Below are positions 39,431 through 41,439 of a DNA stretch of 41,439 nt, in pieces. The stretch spans positions 1 through 41,439 of the forward strand of contig CAYWKD010000035.1 of NCBI GenBank assembly GCA_964458705.1. The letters are read 5' to 3'. The notes beneath the pieces were generated by a model that had not been told where the DNA came from, did not search any database, and saw nothing but the letters and a program-made list of their open reading frames with translations. Position 1 is the first letter of the stretch, and every line of letters begins with the position of its first letter. The position numbers were made by a program, and so were the translations under genes. The DNA comes from JAAUTG01 sp964458705. GTDB taxonomy: Bacteria; Bacteroidota; Bacteroidia; Chitinophagales; Saprospiraceae.

Positions 39431-41242
39431 CTACTGCACCTCATCCCCACGCAAAATTCTATAACGCTTTCTGGCTTCAACAGCAAAAGTGCTACCAGAG
39501 AAGTCAATAAATAACTGCTCATAAAGTTCCTTAGCTTTGTCCTTGTCGTTTAGTTGATTTTCGTAAAGCATCGCTAATTCGTAAAGAGCATTGTCTGCTC
39601 GAATCTCCTCGGTGTGGTTGTCAACAATAGCTTGTAAAGCACTTCGAGTAGCTTCATAATTGCGTTGCTTCTTATAAACTTGTGCTTTTAAATACAAAAT
39701 ATCGTCTTGTAGCCCATGCGATGGAAACTCCTTCAGAAGCGTATCCAACTTTAAAAAGGCTGCTTCAAAACGATTTTGAAAGACTAGCAGTTCAGCGTCT
39801 GCATAAAGTTCTAGCGGAGCAGCAGTGGTATCGAGTCCTAGATTATCCATGATGAAGCTCCCTTTATCGAGTGCATCATTGGCGATCAATTTCGAGGTGG
39901 AGGCTTTCAGTACATCGAATTGCGCCTGCGCCCATTGAAAATCACCTGCAAAGTAAGAAAGTCGTGCATTGCGGTAGCGTGCTTCATGACCGAGTAAGTC
40001 ATCTCTAAATTCTTTATCTACTTGCGAATAAAGCAATGTTGCTTCCCAAATTTCGTCCTGCATCAAATAGAAATCTGCTAAGTTGAGCTTGATATTGGCC
40101 AATAAGAAGCGATTGAGTCCAGGATATTCAATAACTTCTGACAATAGCATAGTTGCTTTTTCGAGATCATTCAAATAATAGGCTTGCAGCTCAGCCAACT
40201 CCAGTATAATTGGTGCAGTTACTTTCGTGCGACCAAATTCACTCAAGAAGACCTCGTAAGCTGCTTCTAATACTCGCAAATCCTCATTTGTATATTCAAA
40301 ACCCTCCACTAGTTTGCTGCGCCTAGCCCTAAGGGACTCTCGCTTGGCATCCAAATAGAAACTTGAAGTTGCTCCTTTTTCCTTTACAATAGCATCAAAA
40401 GCGGCTATAGCTGCATCGTAGGATTTGTCGTTGTAAGCAATTTGTGCCAGTCGGTAAATGCGCCCACCGTTTTCGTTTAATCTTTTATCCAGCGCACGAA
40501 CCTGCCGCAAGGCTCGCTTGTAGTCTTTTTCTTGAATAAAAACCCAAGTCAGCAATTCTGTATAGAAAAAAGCATCGGGTTCATCTTGAATGCGAGCATA
40601 CAATTGCTCCTTTAGCAGATCATAGTCTTCTACTTCCAAGTAACGTTGCATAAGTTGCTGCACCGTGTTCAATCGCTCAGGTCGAACGTAAAGAGTGTTT
40701 AAGTACTGCTCAATCATAGGAGCTGCCTCGCCCTTCCTGCGATATAGCTCTGCTAAATTATAAGAAAATTCATAAGGCGAATTCAAGAGTTTTGTTCCCC
40801 GCTCATAAGTCTGAATGGCATATTCATATTTTCTCAACTCCAGAAAAGCATTCGCCAGCTTGTGGATGTAAAACTTATCAGCCGGTAATTTCTTTACTGC
40901 TTTTTCGTACTGCTCTACAGCCTCTTCATCTTTGAATTGCAGTTCTAGCAGATTGCCGTAAGTTACGAATAGCTTCACTTCTTCCTTTTTCCTCCCAATT
41001 TCTCTTTTGACTATCTTTTCCGCCGTATCAAAATCTTCCAGTAGCGTCAAGCATTCTATATATTTATCAAAATAGTAATCGTTGCGCTGATTTTTGCTGT
41101 ACAGCTCTTCGTAAATAGAAGCCGCTTTTTCGTACTCCGCATCTTGGTAGTACTGCTGTGCCAGACGGGCGTCCTGTGCAGATAGTTCAACGGTGAAAAA
41201 AAAGGCGATTAGGGTCAGAAGTAATGGCTGTGCTATTCTCAT
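39431..41242 (-). CDS. Exported tetratricopeptide repeat protein
   Basis: The 603-residue product has a signal peptide (MRIAQPLLLTLIAFFFTVEL, cleavage near LSAQ). Helical TPR-like repeats run through the whole chain, for example AQQYYQDAEYEKAASIYEEL, FDTAEKIVKREIGRKKEEV, DEEAVEQYEKAVKKLP, YEYAIQTYERGTKLL, YKRALRQVRALDKRL and ALYELAMLYENQLNDKDKAK. It likely acts as a periplasmic or outer-membrane scaffold; no enzymatic domain is visible. Similar TPR proteins occur near cell-envelope or gliding machinery in the phylum, but no such neighbour is present, so the role is unknown. The upstream 197 bp hold no recognised promoter. Confidence 0.88.
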   Translation of the reverse strand: MRIAQPLLLTLIAFFFTVELSAQDARLAQQYYQDAEYEKAASIYEELYSKNQRNDYYFDKYIECLTLLEDFDTAEKIVKREIGRKKEEVKLFVTYGNLLELQFKDEEAVEQYEKAVKKLPADKFYIHKLANAFLELRKYEYAIQTYERGTKLLNSPYEFSYNLAELYRRKGEAAPMIEQYLNTLYVRPERLNTVQQLMQRYLEVEDYDLLKEQLYARIQDEPDAFFYTELLTWVFIQEKDYKRALRQVRALDKRLNENGGRIYRLAQIAYNDKSYDAAIAAFDAIVKEKGATSSFYLDAKRESLRARRSKLVEGFEYTNEDLRVLEAAYEVFLSEFGRTKVTAPIILELAELQAYYLNDLEKATMLLSEVIEYPGLNRFLLANIKLNLADFYLMQDEIWEATLLYSQVDKEFRDDLLGHEARYRNARLSYFAGDFQWAQAQFDVLKASTSKLIANDALDKGSFIMDNLGLDTTAAPLELYADAELLVFQNRFEAAFLKLDTLLKEFPSHGLQDDILYLKAQVYKKQRNYEATRSALQAIVDNHTEEIRADNALYELAMLYENQLNDKDKAKELYEQLFIDFSGSTFAVEARKRYRILRGDEVQ

Positions 41243-41439
41243 ATTTTTGTCCTTGCTAAGTGCTTAAAATCATTCTTTAGCCCATGCTGAAACTTGGCTA
41301 ACTAGCGTTTGATGATTATGGGCTATCCAACTCAGATAAAAAACGAAATGCTCAAACAAAAGTTGTAACTGATGTTACGCAAACCAATAATAAATAGCTA
41401 TTCGACCTTATTTCTTTTAGTGGAAAAAGGGTTGAAAAT

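Noticed and set aside
1..41439. CRISPR arrays, insertion sequences, prophage or integrase genes
   Set aside because: No repeat-spacer pattern, transposase or integrase motifs were found; the only tandem repeats are the 21-bp and 32-bp pairs.

Overview
The window is a stretch of a Bacteroidota chromosome, moderately AT-rich, probably from a Saprospira/Lewinella-like or Cytophaga-like lineage (placement below phylum is inference). Phylum-level evidence: a SusC/SusD pair, an UpxY-type NusG antiterminator, the order rpmB-rpmG-DUF4295-ftsY, a fused E1 alpha/beta oxo-acid dehydrogenase, and several promoters of the Bacteroidota type (TTG, about 20 nt, TAnnTTTG). Two runs of exactly 100 N (3299-3398 and 19709-19808) mark scaffold gaps of unknown true length. 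They cut cysC, cysD and susC.

Region 1 (1-8964, minus strand) reads as one long polysaccharide-type transcription unit. It starts with an UpxY/RfaH-like antiterminator, followed by rfbB and rfbA (dTDP-4-keto-6-deoxyglucose), glmS (glucosamine-6-P), a doubled DUF2061 membrane protein, cysC, cysD and cysN (PAPS synthesis), and a partial Uma2-family nuclease gene. A four-helix-bundle (S23/IVP-like) gene sits between cysD and cysN, bracketed by TTCGG motifs on one side and CCGAA motifs on the other. No PAPS reductase or sulfite reductase is in the window. PAPS made here next to sugar-nucleotide genes suggests sulfated exopolysaccharide rather than cysteine synthesis (inference).

Region 2 (8965-12793): divergent from upxY lies a LytTR response regulator plus LytS-type histidine kinase operon with a good promoter. 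Then come the 5' remnant of an isocitrate dehydrogenase gene (frameshifted and truncated) and an untracked 48-codon membrane mini-ORF followed by a strong 14-bp hairpin.

Region 3 (12794-22277): a Tat-exported Gfo/Idh/MocA oxidoreductase and a 1120-codon FG-GAP/ASPIC secreted protein on the minus strand, divergent from a susC-susD pair. This resembles a glycan/organic-matter utilisation locus. Hairpins lie in the susC leader, between susC and susD, and after susD.

Region 4 (22278-27490): fused 2-oxoacid dehydrogenase E1 with a downstream SDR, a divergent second SDR, and radC with a small membrane protein.

Region 5 (27663-32673): tRNA-Arg(ACG), rpmB, rpmG, DUF4295 gene, terminator, ftsY, recA, and convergent polX with a degenerate polymerase centre and an intact PHP domain.

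Region 6 (32776-41242): a membrane protein and a D-threonine aldolase/D-serine dehydratase-like PLP enzyme, an RluA-family pseudouridine synthase, a 351-bp gene-poor stretch with a convincing terminator, an MscS channel, a lipoprotein trehalase, a perfect 32-bp tandem duplication, pth, and a TPR protein. No CRISPR array, prophage, transposase or rRNA was seen.
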